From an uncultured Clostridia bacterium (GTDB lineage: Bacteria; Bacillota; Clostridia; Oscillospirales; Ruminococcaceae), in contig CALERQ010000180.1 of assembly GCA_937907305.1 (NCBI GenBank), forward strand, positions 1 to 18,882: a DNA stretch of 18,882 nucleotides, in the 5' to 3' direction. The notes below the pieces were generated by a model. The model had not been told where the DNA came from, did no database searches, and saw only the letters and a program-made list of their open reading frames with translations. The position numbers and the translations under genes were made by a program. The stretch's first letter is position 1, and each line of letters starts with the position of its first letter. Shown piece after piece: positions 1 to 5,631 of this stretch.

Positions 1-1
1 T

Positions 2-202
2 CGTGGCGCAAAAAAGAAAAAGAACGGCAAAAAGCAGGATGATAACTATGGTACAGAAGGCATGTGCCTGGGAATGTGCTTTGGTGCCGCCCTTGGGACA
101 GCGCTGTGGAATGATACCGGGATTGGCCTTTCGCTGGGAATGTTGATCGGTCTTGCCATCGGTGTGAGTATTCCCCAAAAGGTAGAGGGCGACGATAAAT
201 GA
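2..202 (+). CDS. Small glycine-rich membrane protein, C-terminal part
   Basis: An open frame enters from the left edge and ends at TGA 200-202, so the start is not seen. The visible 66 residues begin with a Lys-rich stretch (RGAKKKKNGKKQDD) and continue with a hydrophobic segment full of glycines (MCLGMCFGAALGTAL ... GLSLGMLIGLAIGVSIP), then a short acidic tail. This resembles glycine-zipper membrane proteins with two short helices. I do not recognise a named family. Its stop overlaps the start of the next gene (ATGA at 199-202), so the two are probably co-transcribed and translationally coupled. The function is unknown. Confidence 0.6.
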   Translation, partial: RGAKKKKNGKKQDDNYGTEGMCLGMCFGAALGTALWNDTGIGLSLGMLIGLAIGVSIPQKVEGDDK

Positions 203-759
203 ATACAGCATACGAACACAAGCCGGAAATGACCTTTATCGGTTTTTCTACCTGGATTCGCGTGGAGGAAGGCTATCGCCAATGCCCGGAATTTTGGAAA
301 AGGGAATATACACAGAAGTATGCCCGCCTGTGGCAAACCATGAAGCCAGAAACGCCGCTGGAAAGGGCAATCATGGAAAACGATATTGGGATGTTTGCCA
401 TCTGTAATGAGGGGGATGGTGCTTTTGAATATTGGATTGCCGGGCTTTACCGGGGTGGTGAGATACCGGAGGGCCTGAAGCTCTATACCATCCCAGAAGG
501 TGACTGGGCGAAGTTTTCCGCCAAAGGATCGCTTCCCGGTTCGCTGCAAGAGCTGAACACCTATATTTGGCAGGAATGGTACCCGAAGAAAGGAAAGCAG
601 TGTATGGAAAAGAGAAAGGCCATGCTGGAGGTGTATCCGGCGGGCAATATGCAAAGCCCCGACTATGAATGCGGCATTTGGGTGCCGCTTGCAAAACGGT
701 GGTGCAGTGAGGAGACCGCCCAAACCACGGCGACCGCAACGCTGTTGGGGATTCTATGA
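199..759 (+). CDS. Stand-alone GyrI-like (AraC effector-binding) ligand-binding protein
   Basis: The 186-residue protein matches the GyrI-like small-molecule-binding fold that is often the C-terminal half of AraC-family regulators. Visible family hallmarks are FWKREYTQKYARLW near residue 33, NDIGMFAICN near 61, a central FEYWIAGLYRGGEIPEGL segment, WAKFSAKG near 103, and LEVYPAGNMQSPDYECGIWVPL near 143. No helix-turn-helix is present, so it is a free ligand-binding domain rather than a complete regulator. About twenty residues follow the usual end (IWVPL), a small family oddity. It starts inside the stop codon of the preceding gene, which suggests an operon. The ligand cannot be read from the sequence; free-standing members have been linked to binding or hydrolysis of small hydrophobic compounds. 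Confidence 0.8.
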   Translation: MNTAYEHKPEMTFIGFSTWIRVEEGYRQCPEFWKREYTQKYARLWQTMKPETPLERAIMENDIGMFAICNEGDGAFEYWIAGLYRGGEIPEGLKLYTIPEGDWAKFSAKGSLPGSLQELNTYIWQEWYPKKGKQCMEKRKAMLEVYPAGNMQSPDYECGIWVPLAKRWCSEETAQTTATATLLGIL

Positions 760-812
760 TCGGTTTTCTCGCAAACAAGGCATAGGGCGCCGGGAAGGGG
801 GCAGATGCTGCC

Positions 813-1340
813 ATGAGTGATGTGCTATCGGTGAATGATACGGAATACACCGTGATCCGGCTGCTGGGCAAAGGAAAGGGCGGATATTCGTATCTTGTGA
901 CGGACGGGGTGGGACGATATGTCCTGAAACAGGTCCACCATGAGCCATGTGAGTACTATACCTTTGGCGATAAGCTGCTGACCGAGCTGCGTGATTATGA
1001 AACGCTGCAAAAGCTCGGAATCTCCATGCCGAGACTGCTGGCGGTGGACTATCGGCAGGAACGCATTCTAAAGGAGTATATCCCCGGAGTGACGGTTGCG
1101 GATCGGCTGAAAAGGGGAGAGGCAGAGACGAAATGGTTGGAGCAGGTGCGTGCCATGTGCCGCCGGCTGTATCCTGCCGGGCTGAATATCGATTACTACC
1201 CCACTAATTTTGTGCCGTATGATGGAACGCTCTATTATATTGACTATGAGTGTAACCCCTATATGGAGCAATGGGACTTTGAGCACTGGGGCATCCAATA
1301 CTGGGCGGCGCAGGTGTGGGAAAGGACCGAAAAGTCATAA
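813..1340 (+). CDS. Minimal protein-kinase-fold protein (RIO/Bud32/APH-like)
   Basis: This 175-residue protein carries the core of a kinase in very short form. It has a glycine-rich loop GKGKGG (residues 19-24), a candidate ATP lysine K39 in YVLKQ, a catalytic loop NIDYYPTN (D127, N132) in which the usual His is replaced by Asn, and a metal-binding IDYE (D144) in place of DFG. The compact size and the IDYE motif recall RIO, Bud32 and aminoglycoside-kinase-like proteins more than Ser/Thr kinases; no C-lobe helices for substrate binding follow. The ATG at 813 has a purine-rich ribosome-binding site (GGGAAGGGGG) upstream, and an ATG at 805 is out of frame. The substrate is unknown; it may be a self-regulatory or small-metabolite kinase. 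The gene ends just before a bidirectional terminator. Confidence 0.7.
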   Translation: MSDVLSVNDTEYTVIRLLGKGKGGYSYLVTDGVGRYVLKQVHHEPCEYYTFGDKLLTELRDYETLQKLGISMPRLLAVDYRQERILKEYIPGVTVADRLKRGEAETKWLEQVRAMCRRLYPAGLNIDYYPTNFVPYDGTLYYIDYECNPYMEQWDFEHWGIQYWAAQVWERTEKS

Positions 1341-1363
1341 ATTCTGCAATGGACTGCGATACA

Positions 1364-1398
1364 AAAACCTCCGGGATCGATGAGATTCCGGAGGTTTT
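1364..1398. terminator. Bidirectional intrinsic terminator
   Basis: Perfect 11-bp inverted repeat (AAAACCTCCGG at 1364-1374 and its complement at 1388-1398) around a 13-base loop, with A and T runs at the two stem ends. It sits between the convergent kinase-like gene and metI, so it can serve both strands. Confidence 0.85.
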
Positions 1399-1428
1399 AT
1401 ATGGGGGGAAAAGAAGAGAGGAGATTAC

Positions 1429-2139
1429 TCAGTGATTTTGCTTCAGGCGCTTATCCAGCTTGACCGAGAGGCGGGTGCCGATACTTTGGAACACCTGCAC
1501 AATGACGATGAGCAGGATAACAGCCAGCAGCATGACCAGGTACTTGTAACGGTAATAGCCATAGTTGATGGCGATCTTACCCAGGCCGCCGCCGCCCACG
1601 ATGCCGCTCATGGCGGTGTAACCCAGGATGGTGGTGATGGCGATGGTGGCATTGGAGATGAGGGAGGGCATTGCCTCCGGGATCATGACCTTAACGATAG
1701 TCTGCATAGGGGAAGCGCCCATACTGCGGGACATTTCGATGATATTGGGATTGAGCTCCCGCAGGCTGCTTTCTACCAGGCGGGCCACAAAGGGGAAGGC
1801 GGCTACGACCAGCGGCACAATGGAGGCCACGGTGCCCACCGCCGTGCCTACAACGGCCCGGGTGAAGGGGAACAGCAGAATCATTAGGATGAGAAAGGGG
1901 ACAGAACGCAACAGGTTGATGATGACATTGATGGTTTTCATCAACCAGCCAGGCAGGGGGGCCAGGCCGCCCTTTTCGCCCACGACCAGGATGACACCCA
2001 GCGGCAGACCGATGACCACGGCAAAGAACATGGCCGCGATGGTGACATACAGCGTTTCCCAGAAGGCCAGCAGGAACTGCCCCTGAACAATGGAAAGCGT
2101 TTCCTGCAGCACCTCAGCGGAAAAGAGATTATTCAGCAT
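1429..2139 (-). CDS. metI: Methionine ABC transporter permease MetI
   Basis: This 236-residue integral membrane protein is the permease of a MetNIQ-type methionine importer. Hydrophobic segments lie near residues 23-55, 66-90, 95-118, 155-180 and 195-215. The cytoplasmic coupling loop has the EAA-type signature EMSRSMGASPMQTIVKVMIPEAMPSL near 133-160, which docks on the MetN ATPase. The glycine-rich GIVGGGGLGKIAINYGYYRY near 177-196 is typical of MetI. A strong GGAGGTG site lies seven bases before the ATG. The gene starts inside metN (11-nt overlap), so translation is coupled. It is slightly longer than the usual ~217 residues, mainly through an N-terminal extension. It is the last gene of the operon, followed by the terminator at 1364-1398. 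Confidence 0.93.
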   Translation of the reverse strand: MLNNLFSAEVLQETLSIVQGQFLLAFWETLYVTIAAMFFAVVIGLPLGVILVVGEKGGLAPLPGWLMKTINVIINLLRSVPFLILMILLFPFTRAVVGTAVGTVASIVPLVVAAFPFVARLVESSLRELNPNIIEMSRSMGASPMQTIVKVMIPEAMPSLISNATIAITTILGYTAMSGIVGGGGLGKIAINYGYYRYKYLVMLLAVILLIVIVQVFQSIGTRLSVKLDKRLKQNH

Positions 2140-3145
2140 ACTGGGTCACCTCCTGGGCGGTGATATCGCCATCCTGTGTAAGATAGGAAATGGCACGGGC
2201 CAAATCGTCATTTTTGTCCTCGATGGAGAGCAGCATGGAACCGTAGGTGCGGCCCTCGATGCTGCGGGTGGAAGCATAGGCAATGTTGGCTTCCACGCCG
2301 ATCTCGGTGGCCATGCGGGCAATGATGGGCTTGCCGGTGGCATCGGCCCCATTGAACACCACACGGATGAGCCGGGAACCGGGCAGGGAGCACAGCAGGC
2401 TTTCCGGATTGCCCTCCGGGAAGACCAGCCGGCGGGCGGCTTCCGATTTGGGGTGGGAGAATACCGCGCTGACTTCGCCCTGCTCCACCACTTGGCCTTC
2501 CTCCAGGATGGCCACATGACGGCAGGTGGATTCCACAACACTCATCTGATGGGTGATAATGATGACGGTAATGCCAAGTTTCTGGTTAATCTCCCGGATC
2601 AGCTCCAGAATGGCATTGGTGGTCTTGGGATCGAGAGCACTGGTGGCTTCATCGCACAGCAGGACCTTGGGATTGGTGGCCAAGGCCCGGGCAATGGCCA
2701 CACGCTGCTGCTGGCCGCCAGAAAGCTGGGCAGGGTAGGCCTGGGCTTTATCGCCCAAGCCTACCAGTTCCAGCAGGGACTGCGCCTTTTTTGCGGCTTC
2801 GGCCTTTTTTACACCGGCCAGTTCCAGTGGAAAGCAGACATTGCGCAGACAGTTTTTCTGCATCAGCAGGTTGAAGCCCTGAAAGATCATGGTGATGCTT
2901 TGGCGCTCGGCTCGCAGCTCTTTTTCGGTCATTTTGGTCAGGTCCTTGCCATCAATGACCACGCTGCCGGCAGTAGGACGCTCCAGCATATTGATGCAGC
3001 GCACCAGGGTGCTTTTGCCGGCGCCGCTCATGCCGATGATTCCAAAGACATCGCCATCCGGGATGGAAAGGGAAACATCTTTGAGGGCCTCCACACTGCC
3101 ATCTGTAAGGGAATAGGTCTTACACAGATTTTTGATCTCGATCAT
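2129..3145 (-). CDS. metN: Methionine ABC transporter ATPase MetN
   Basis: This 338-residue ATP-binding subunit energises methionine uptake. Visible motifs are Walker A GMSGAGKST near residues 38-46, a Q-loop (MIFQGFNLL) near 86, ABC signature LSGGQQQRVAIARALA near 140, Walker B KVLLCDEATSALDP near 160 and the switch His in IIITHQMS near 195. After the ABC domain (to about residue 235) comes a C-terminal NIL domain (about 255-335, with VFNGADATGKPIIA and SIEGRTYGSMLLSI). In E. coli this domain binds methionine and inhibits transport from inside, so feedback control is expected. Length and domain order are normal. It lies 28 nt after metQ and overlaps metI by 11 nt. Confidence 0.95.
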   Translation of the reverse strand: MIEIKNLCKTYSLTDGSVEALKDVSLSIPDGDVFGIIGMSGAGKSTLVRCINMLERPTAGSVVIDGKDLTKMTEKELRAERQSITMIFQGFNLLMQKNCLRNVCFPLELAGVKKAEAAKKAQSLLELVGLGDKAQAYPAQLSGGQQQRVAIARALATNPKVLLCDEATSALDPKTTNAILELIREINQKLGITVIIITHQMSVVESTCRHVAILEEGQVVEQGEVSAVFSHPKSEAARRLVFPEGNPESLLCSLPGSRLIRVVFNGADATGKPIIARMATEIGVEANIAYASTRSIEGRTYGSMLLSIEDKNDDLARAISYLTQDGDITAQEVTQYAE

Positions 3146-3173
3146 ACTTTGTTCAATCCCCAGTTCGTTTCAA

Positions 3174-4037
3174 TTATTTGAGGGCATCCAGAGTGGACTG
3201 CTTGCCGCCGTAGAGGCCGAGGGGCTCTACATGGACGGAAAGAACGGAAACGATGTGGGTGCCGTTTTCAGCGTTGAAGTCATCGAGGTAGGGGGTGTGC
3301 TGGAAGTAGTTGGCCAGAACGGTGCCATCCTCTACAACATTATTGGGGATAACATAGTCGCTGTACTCCTGGATATCCAGGGTGATGTCCTTCGCGGCCA
3401 GGATTTCCTTGGCAACAGCCAGAATCTCAGCGTGGGGAGCGGGGGAAGCAGCAACGGAGATAGTCTGACCGGCCAGAGCGGCGTAATCGAGGTCGGCATC
3501 ATAGCCATCGCCAGGGTTTTCTACAACAGAAACAACGGAGCCATCATACTTTTCGGTGATGTAATCAGCAACCTGCTTGCTGGAGAGGGCGGCGATGAGT
3601 GCCTTGACGAGGGGCTCATTCTCATTGCCTTCCTTTACCGCCAGGATATTGGCATAGGCGGAGGAGGAGCCTTCCAGTGCCAGGGCATCCTTGGTGGGAT
3701 TGAGACCGGCGGAGATGGCATAGTTGGAATTGATAACAGCATAGTCGACATCGGGCAGCAGGTTGGGCAGCTGGGCAGCCTCTACCTCGCTGAACTCAAT
3801 GTTCTTGGGATTTTCTACGATATCCAGGATGGTGGCGGTGATGCCGGCGCCGTCCTTCAGCTTGATGTAGCCCTGATCCTGCAGCAGCAGCAGCGCGCGG
3901 GCTTCATTGGTGGTATCATTCGGGATGGCGATTTTGAGTTTGGTTTCGGTGGTGGTATTATTGCCGCAGGCGGCCAGGGGCAGCAGCAGGCAAACAACGA
4001 GCAGAGTGGCCAGAACAGCTTTCAGAGTCTTTTTCAT
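3174..4037 (-). CDS. metQ: Circularly permuted MetQ-like methionine-binding lipoprotein
   Basis: This is the substrate-binding lipoprotein of the MetNIQ importer, 287 residues. I chose the ATG at 4037 because AAAGGA precedes it at good spacing and it begins a clean signal peptide (MKKTLKAVLATLLVVCLLLP) with lipobox LAAC, lipidated Cys24; an in-frame start at 4088 would add 17 residues without a signal. The domain order is abnormal. Ordinary MetQ runs from the 'PHAEIL...FQH.PYLD...SLDEL' block to the 'VAIPND..N.GRALLLL...ENPKN...AVINTNYA' block. Here the second block (about residues 33-172) comes first and the first block (about 193-287) comes last, joined by a linker rich in Asp, Gly and Ala (about 173-192). 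The protein stops at STLDALK, exactly where ordinary MetQ continues into the other block. Key conserved pieces (IPNDTTNEAR, VINSNYA, YFQHTPYLDDF) are all kept, so it should still bind ligand. Confidence 0.9.
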   Translation of the reverse strand: MKKTLKAVLATLLVVCLLLPLAACGNNTTTETKLKIAIPNDTTNEARALLLLQDQGYIKLKDGAGITATILDIVENPKNIEFSEVEAAQLPNLLPDVDYAVINSNYAISAGLNPTKDALALEGSSSAYANILAVKEGNENEPLVKALIAALSSKQVADYITEKYDGSVVSVVENPGDGYDADLDYAALAGQTISVAASPAPHAEILAVAKEILAAKDITLDIQEYSDYVIPNNVVEDGTVLANYFQHTPYLDDFNAENGTHIVSVLSVHVEPLGLYGGKQSTLDALK

Positions 4038-4100
4038 GGTAAATGTCCTTTCTTTTATCTTACAAGATGTGTGGTTGTGGGTGAACAAGTTCTGCTCGAG

Positions 4101-4157
4101 TCACATTCGGCCAAGCAGGTGGTTTGCCCTTACCAGATCTTCATAATACAGGTTCAT
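4101..4157 (-). CDS. Possible 18-residue peptide between attenuator and metQ
   Basis: A short frame of 18 codons starts at ATG 4157 and stops at TGA 4101-4103. It has a credible ribosome-binding site (GCGAAAGGAACC) about ten bases upstream and lies downstream of the attenuator terminator, before metQ. The peptide begins MNLYYEDLVRANHLL. I recognise no family. It could be a translational spacer or second leader, a remnant of an older gene, or chance. No further methionine cluster is present. Confidence 0.3.
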   Translation of the reverse strand: MNLYYEDLVRANHLLGRM

Positions 4158-4186
4158 GGGTGAGGTTCCTTTCGCTGAAGTATATG

Positions 4187-4228
4187 TAAAACAAAAACCG
4201 GGTGACTTTCCGATGAAGTCTCCCGGTT
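4187..4228 (-). terminator. Attenuator terminator of the metQNI leader
   Basis: On the minus strand, AACCGGG (4228-4222) pairs with CCCGGTT (4202-4196). After one A-A mismatch the stem continues as GACTT/AAGTC around the loop CATCGGA, and it is followed by TTTTTGTTTT. This is a strong intrinsic terminator lying after the Met-rich leader ORF and before metQ, so read-through would be needed to express the transporter. Confidence 0.85.
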
Positions 4229-4244
4229 AAAAACAAATGATGGC

Positions 4245-4263
4245 CGCGCCCATGAATGGCGCG
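4245..4263 (-). other. GC-rich hairpin in metQ leader
   Basis: CGCGCC and GGCGCG pair around a seven-base loop between the leader ORF stop and the terminator. It could shorten the distance between the antiterminator elements and their target, or act as a pause site. Confidence 0.5.
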
Positions 4264-4269
4264 ATGTTT

Positions 4270-4374
4270 TTAATCTGTGATGATGGAGCTATCGGAAAAA
4301 GTTGCATCGGAAAAAGTGCGCATACCGCACATGCGCATCATCATAGCCATCATCATAAAGCAGTTCTTTTTCAT
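4270..4374 (-). CDS. Methionine-rich leader peptide of metQNI
   Basis: A 34-codon ORF starts at ATG 4374 with a very strong ribosome-binding region (GGAGGAAAGGAG) about eight bases upstream and stops at TAA 4270-4272. It begins MKKNCFMMMAMMMRMCGMRT: eight of residues 7-18 are methionine, with two MMM runs, which is far from chance. The tail holds a repeated ACT-TTT-TCC-GAT codon block (TFSD twice). It lies between a consensus promoter and a strong terminator, upstream of a methionine transporter operon. By analogy with trp, his and leu leader peptides it should sense charged tRNA-Met through ribosome stalling. The peptide itself is probably not functional. Confidence 0.8.
   Translation of the reverse strand: MKKNCFMMMAMMMRMCGMRTFSDATFSDSSIITD
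4290..4317 (-). repeat. Two direct copies of candidate antiterminator element
   Basis: ACTTTTTCCGATG (4317-4305) and ACTTTTTCCGATA (4302-4290) are near-identical direct repeats inside the leader ORF. Apart from two extra T bases, each is complementary to CATCGGAAAGT in the terminator hairpin (4215-4205). Confidence 0.7.
4317..4337 (-). other. Hairpin within the Met codons of the leader
   Basis: TGCGCAT and ATGCGCA form a perfect 7-bp stem around a seven-base loop, covering leader codons 13-19. It would be opened by a ribosome translating the methionine run and adjoins the first antiterminator copy. Confidence 0.6.
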
Positions 4375-4429
4375 TGCAGCTTTCTCCTTTCCTCCGTAAT
4401 CACAGCGTTGCTGTCGCTTTAATGAGCTA

Positions 4430-4458
4430 ATATTATCACCAGGCAGGGGAAGTGTCAA
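4430..4458 (-). promoter_or_regulatory. Sigma-A promoter of the metQNI operon
   Basis: TTGACA (4458-4453), a 17-base spacer, then TAATAT (4435-4430) with a TG one base upstream of it (extended -10). The predicted start is near 4423. The roughly 180 bases upstream (4459-4639) are AT-rich and I see no gene or clear site in them. Confidence 0.85.
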
Positions 4459-4639
4459 TAGTTTTTTTGCAACAATCGATGCAAAAATGAAGATAGAATT
4501 TGGACAATATGCTAATGAACGGGATTGAATGATGTGAAAACAGTGAAAAAGACAGTCTAAAAAGAAGCTGTCATGGTTTTCCCTTCGCGTTAAATTAGGG
4601 TTGTGATTAGTGATTGGAAGAAGGTAAGTGTTCCCCATT

Positions 4640-4683
4640 GCTCCAAAAGAAAAACCGCCCGAAGGCGGTTTTTCTTTTGGAGC
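4640..4683. terminator. Perfect 20-bp palindromic terminator fused to tRNA 3' end
   Basis: Two perfectly complementary 20-base arms (4640-4659 and 4664-4683) flank a loop that reads TTCG on the minus strand, closed by C-G as in stable cUUCGg tetraloops. A TTTTTCTTTT run follows the GC core. It terminates tRNA-Gly and can act in both directions. One arm includes the tRNA discriminator, the encoded CCA and the last two acceptor bases. Confidence 0.9.
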
Positions 4684-4751
4684 AGGCAACGGGAATCGAA
4701 CCCGCCTCCGCGGCTTGGGAAGCCGCTATTCTACCGATGAACTATGCCTGC
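4678..4751 (-). tRNA. tRNA-Gly, anticodon CCC
   Basis: A full cloverleaf can be read on the minus strand: acceptor GCAGGCA/TGCCTGC, D-arm with TTCATCGGTAGAA, anticodon stem GCGGC/GCCGC around loop TTCCCAA (anticodon CCC, decoding GGG), and T-arm CGGGTTCGATTCCCG. The discriminator is T and CCA is encoded (4680-4678). It has its own promoter and terminator and is a single-gene unit. Confidence 0.95.
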
Positions 4752-4772
4752 ACGAATGTGGAATACCCATAT

Positions 4773-4801
4773 ATTTTACCGTGAAAATGCTTTGCAGTCA
4801 A
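4773..4801 (-). promoter_or_regulatory. Promoter of tRNA-Gly
   Basis: TTGACT (4801-4796), a 17-base spacer and TAAAAT (4778-4773). The predicted start lies about 15 bases before the mature tRNA 5' end. Confidence 0.8.
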
Positions 4802-4831
4802 GTCTTTTTACCGTAAATATTGCGACAGCGC

Positions 4832-4859
4832 TTGACAAAAAACGCGGAAAGGATATGAT
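4832..4859 (+). promoter_or_regulatory. Promoter of the YbaK-like gene
   Basis: TTGACA (4832-4837), a 16-base spacer and TATGAT (4854-4859). It is divergent from the tRNA promoter some 30 bases away. The predicted start near 4866 leaves room for the SD site CGGAGGA but makes an ATG at 4872 an unlikely start codon. Confidence 0.75.
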
Positions 4860-4895
4860 AGGTACATTACTATGCAAATATCGGAGGAACCCATT

Positions 4896-5375
4896 ATGTC
4901 GATTCGGGAAGTAAAAGCGTTTTTTGCCGCGCGAGGCATGGAGGATAAGGTGCTGGAGTTCGCAACCTCCAGCGCAACGGTGGAGTTGGCTGCCCAGACG
5001 GTGGGGGTTATTCCGGCCCGCATTGCCAAGACGCTTTCCTTTATGACGGCGGAGGGACCGCTGCTGGTGGTAACGGCTGGGGACGCCAAAATAGATAACC
5101 ACAAGTATAAGGAGACCTTTGGCTGCAAAGCCAAGATGCTGACCCCGGAGGAGGCAGTGGAGCTTATTGGTCACGCGGTGGGCGGGGTATGCCCCTTTGC
5201 GGTAAAACCGGGGGTGAAAACCTGCCTGGATGTTTCGCTGCAACGGTTTACTACGGTGTTCCCGGCGTGCGGCAGCAGCAATAGTGCTATTGAACTGACC
5301 TGCGAGGAACTGTATGAACTTTCCGGGGCGCTGGCCTGGGTGGATGTATGCAAGGGCTGGCAAGATGCTGAATAA
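4896..5375 (+). CDS. YbaK/ProX-type aminoacyl-tRNA deacylase
   Basis: A 159-residue protein of the YbaK/aminoacyl-tRNA-editing superfamily, which hydrolyses mischarged aminoacyl-tRNA in trans (for example Cys- or Ala-tRNA-Pro). Visible features are the N-terminal helix SIREVKAFFAARG, the conserved lysine K45 in IAKTLSF, the LLVVTAGDAKIDNHKYKETFG segment and the GGVCPFAVKPGVKTCLDVSL motif typical of the family. The domain fills the whole protein. I chose ATG 4896 because CGGAGGA lies seven bases upstream; an in-frame ATG at 4872 has no SD site and sits at the predicted transcription start. The exact substrate tRNA cannot be told from the sequence. A bidirectional terminator follows directly. 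Confidence 0.85.
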   Translation: MSIREVKAFFAARGMEDKVLEFATSSATVELAAQTVGVIPARIAKTLSFMTAEGPLLVVTAGDAKIDNHKYKETFGCKAKMLTPEEAVELIGHAVGGVCPFAVKPGVKTCLDVSLQRFTTVFPACGSSNSAIELTCEELYELSGALAWVDVCKGWQDAE

Positions 5376-5386
5376 AACATAAAAAA

Positions 5387-5424
5387 CGACCCGTCACAGC
5401 ATGTGCTGCGGCGGGCCGCTTTTT
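5387..5424. terminator. Bidirectional terminator
   Basis: A stem from CGACCCG to CGGGCCG, with two mismatches and an ATGT loop, is followed by TTTTT on the plus strand and by TTTTTT on the minus strand. It separates the convergent YbaK-like gene and the ribbon-helix-helix gene. Confidence 0.75.
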
Positions 5425-5425
5425 G

Positions 5426-5629
5426 TTATTCAACATCCAGCTCTGGGGGAACATCAATCTCATCCGAGACATATTTGCCGTTTTTCTTGCGCTGGCGCAC
5501 GCACTCGGTCAGCAGATACTCGATCTGTCCATTGACCGAGCGGAAGTCGTCCTCCGCCCATGCTGCGATGGCGGCGTACAGCTTGGGGGAAAGGCGCAGC
5601 GGCACCTGCTTTTTCTGGTTATCGTTCAT
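5426..5629 (-). CDS. Ribbon-helix-helix (Arc-like) small protein
   Basis: A 67-residue protein with the layout of a ribbon-helix-helix DNA-binding domain: beta strand QVPLRLSPKLY (residues 8-18), helix AAIAAWAEDDF, then SVNGQIEYLLTECVRQRKK, followed by an acidic tail (VSDEIDVPPELDVE). This is the Arc/CopG fold. It begins two bases after the stop of the SPFH gene, and I see no clear SD site of its own, so it is probably translated by reinitiation. Its job may be regulation of this two-gene unit, or it may have lost DNA binding and act with the SPFH protein. Confidence 0.7.
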   Translation of the reverse strand: MNDNQKKQVPLRLSPKLYAAIAAWAEDDFRSVNGQIEYLLTECVRQRKKNGKYVSDEIDVPPELDVE

Positions 5630-5631
5630 AA

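Larger units (their letters stand above)
4187..4423 (-). promoter_or_regulatory. Candidate ribosome-mediated methionine attenuator
   Basis: The untranslated leader between the predicted start site (near 4423) and metQ contains, in order: a small hairpin, the Met-rich leader ORF, a hairpin inside its Met codons, two ACTTTTTCCGAT elements, a GC-rich hairpin and the terminator. The elements are complementary to CATCGGAAAGT (4215-4205), which forms the loop and inner 3' arm of the terminator; pairing would break the terminator. The inferred logic is that a ribosome stalled at Met codons leaves the elements free (operon on), while a ribosome that reaches the stop favours the terminator (operon off). 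The parts are seen directly; the switch is inference. Confidence 0.6.

Noticed and set aside
2090..3181. Long plus-strand open frame opposite metN and metI
   Set aside because: It mirrors the codons of clearly recognisable ABC transporter genes, has Gly/His/Gln-rich low-complexity composition and no SD site.
3132..4163. Long plus-strand open frame opposite metQ
   Set aside because: Antisense shadow of the lipoprotein gene; composition (Gly, Ile, Val runs) reflects the complementary strand, with no family motif.
4187..4423. S-box (SAM) or T-box riboswitch upstream of metQ
   Set aside because: I found neither the T-box AGGGTGGNACCGCG-like sequence nor the SAM-I core and kink-turn arrangement; the Met-rich ORF and terminator explain the leader better.
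4872..4895. Earlier ATG as the start of the YbaK-like gene
   Set aside because: It falls at the predicted transcription start, lacks an SD site, and adds eight residues outside the conserved domain.
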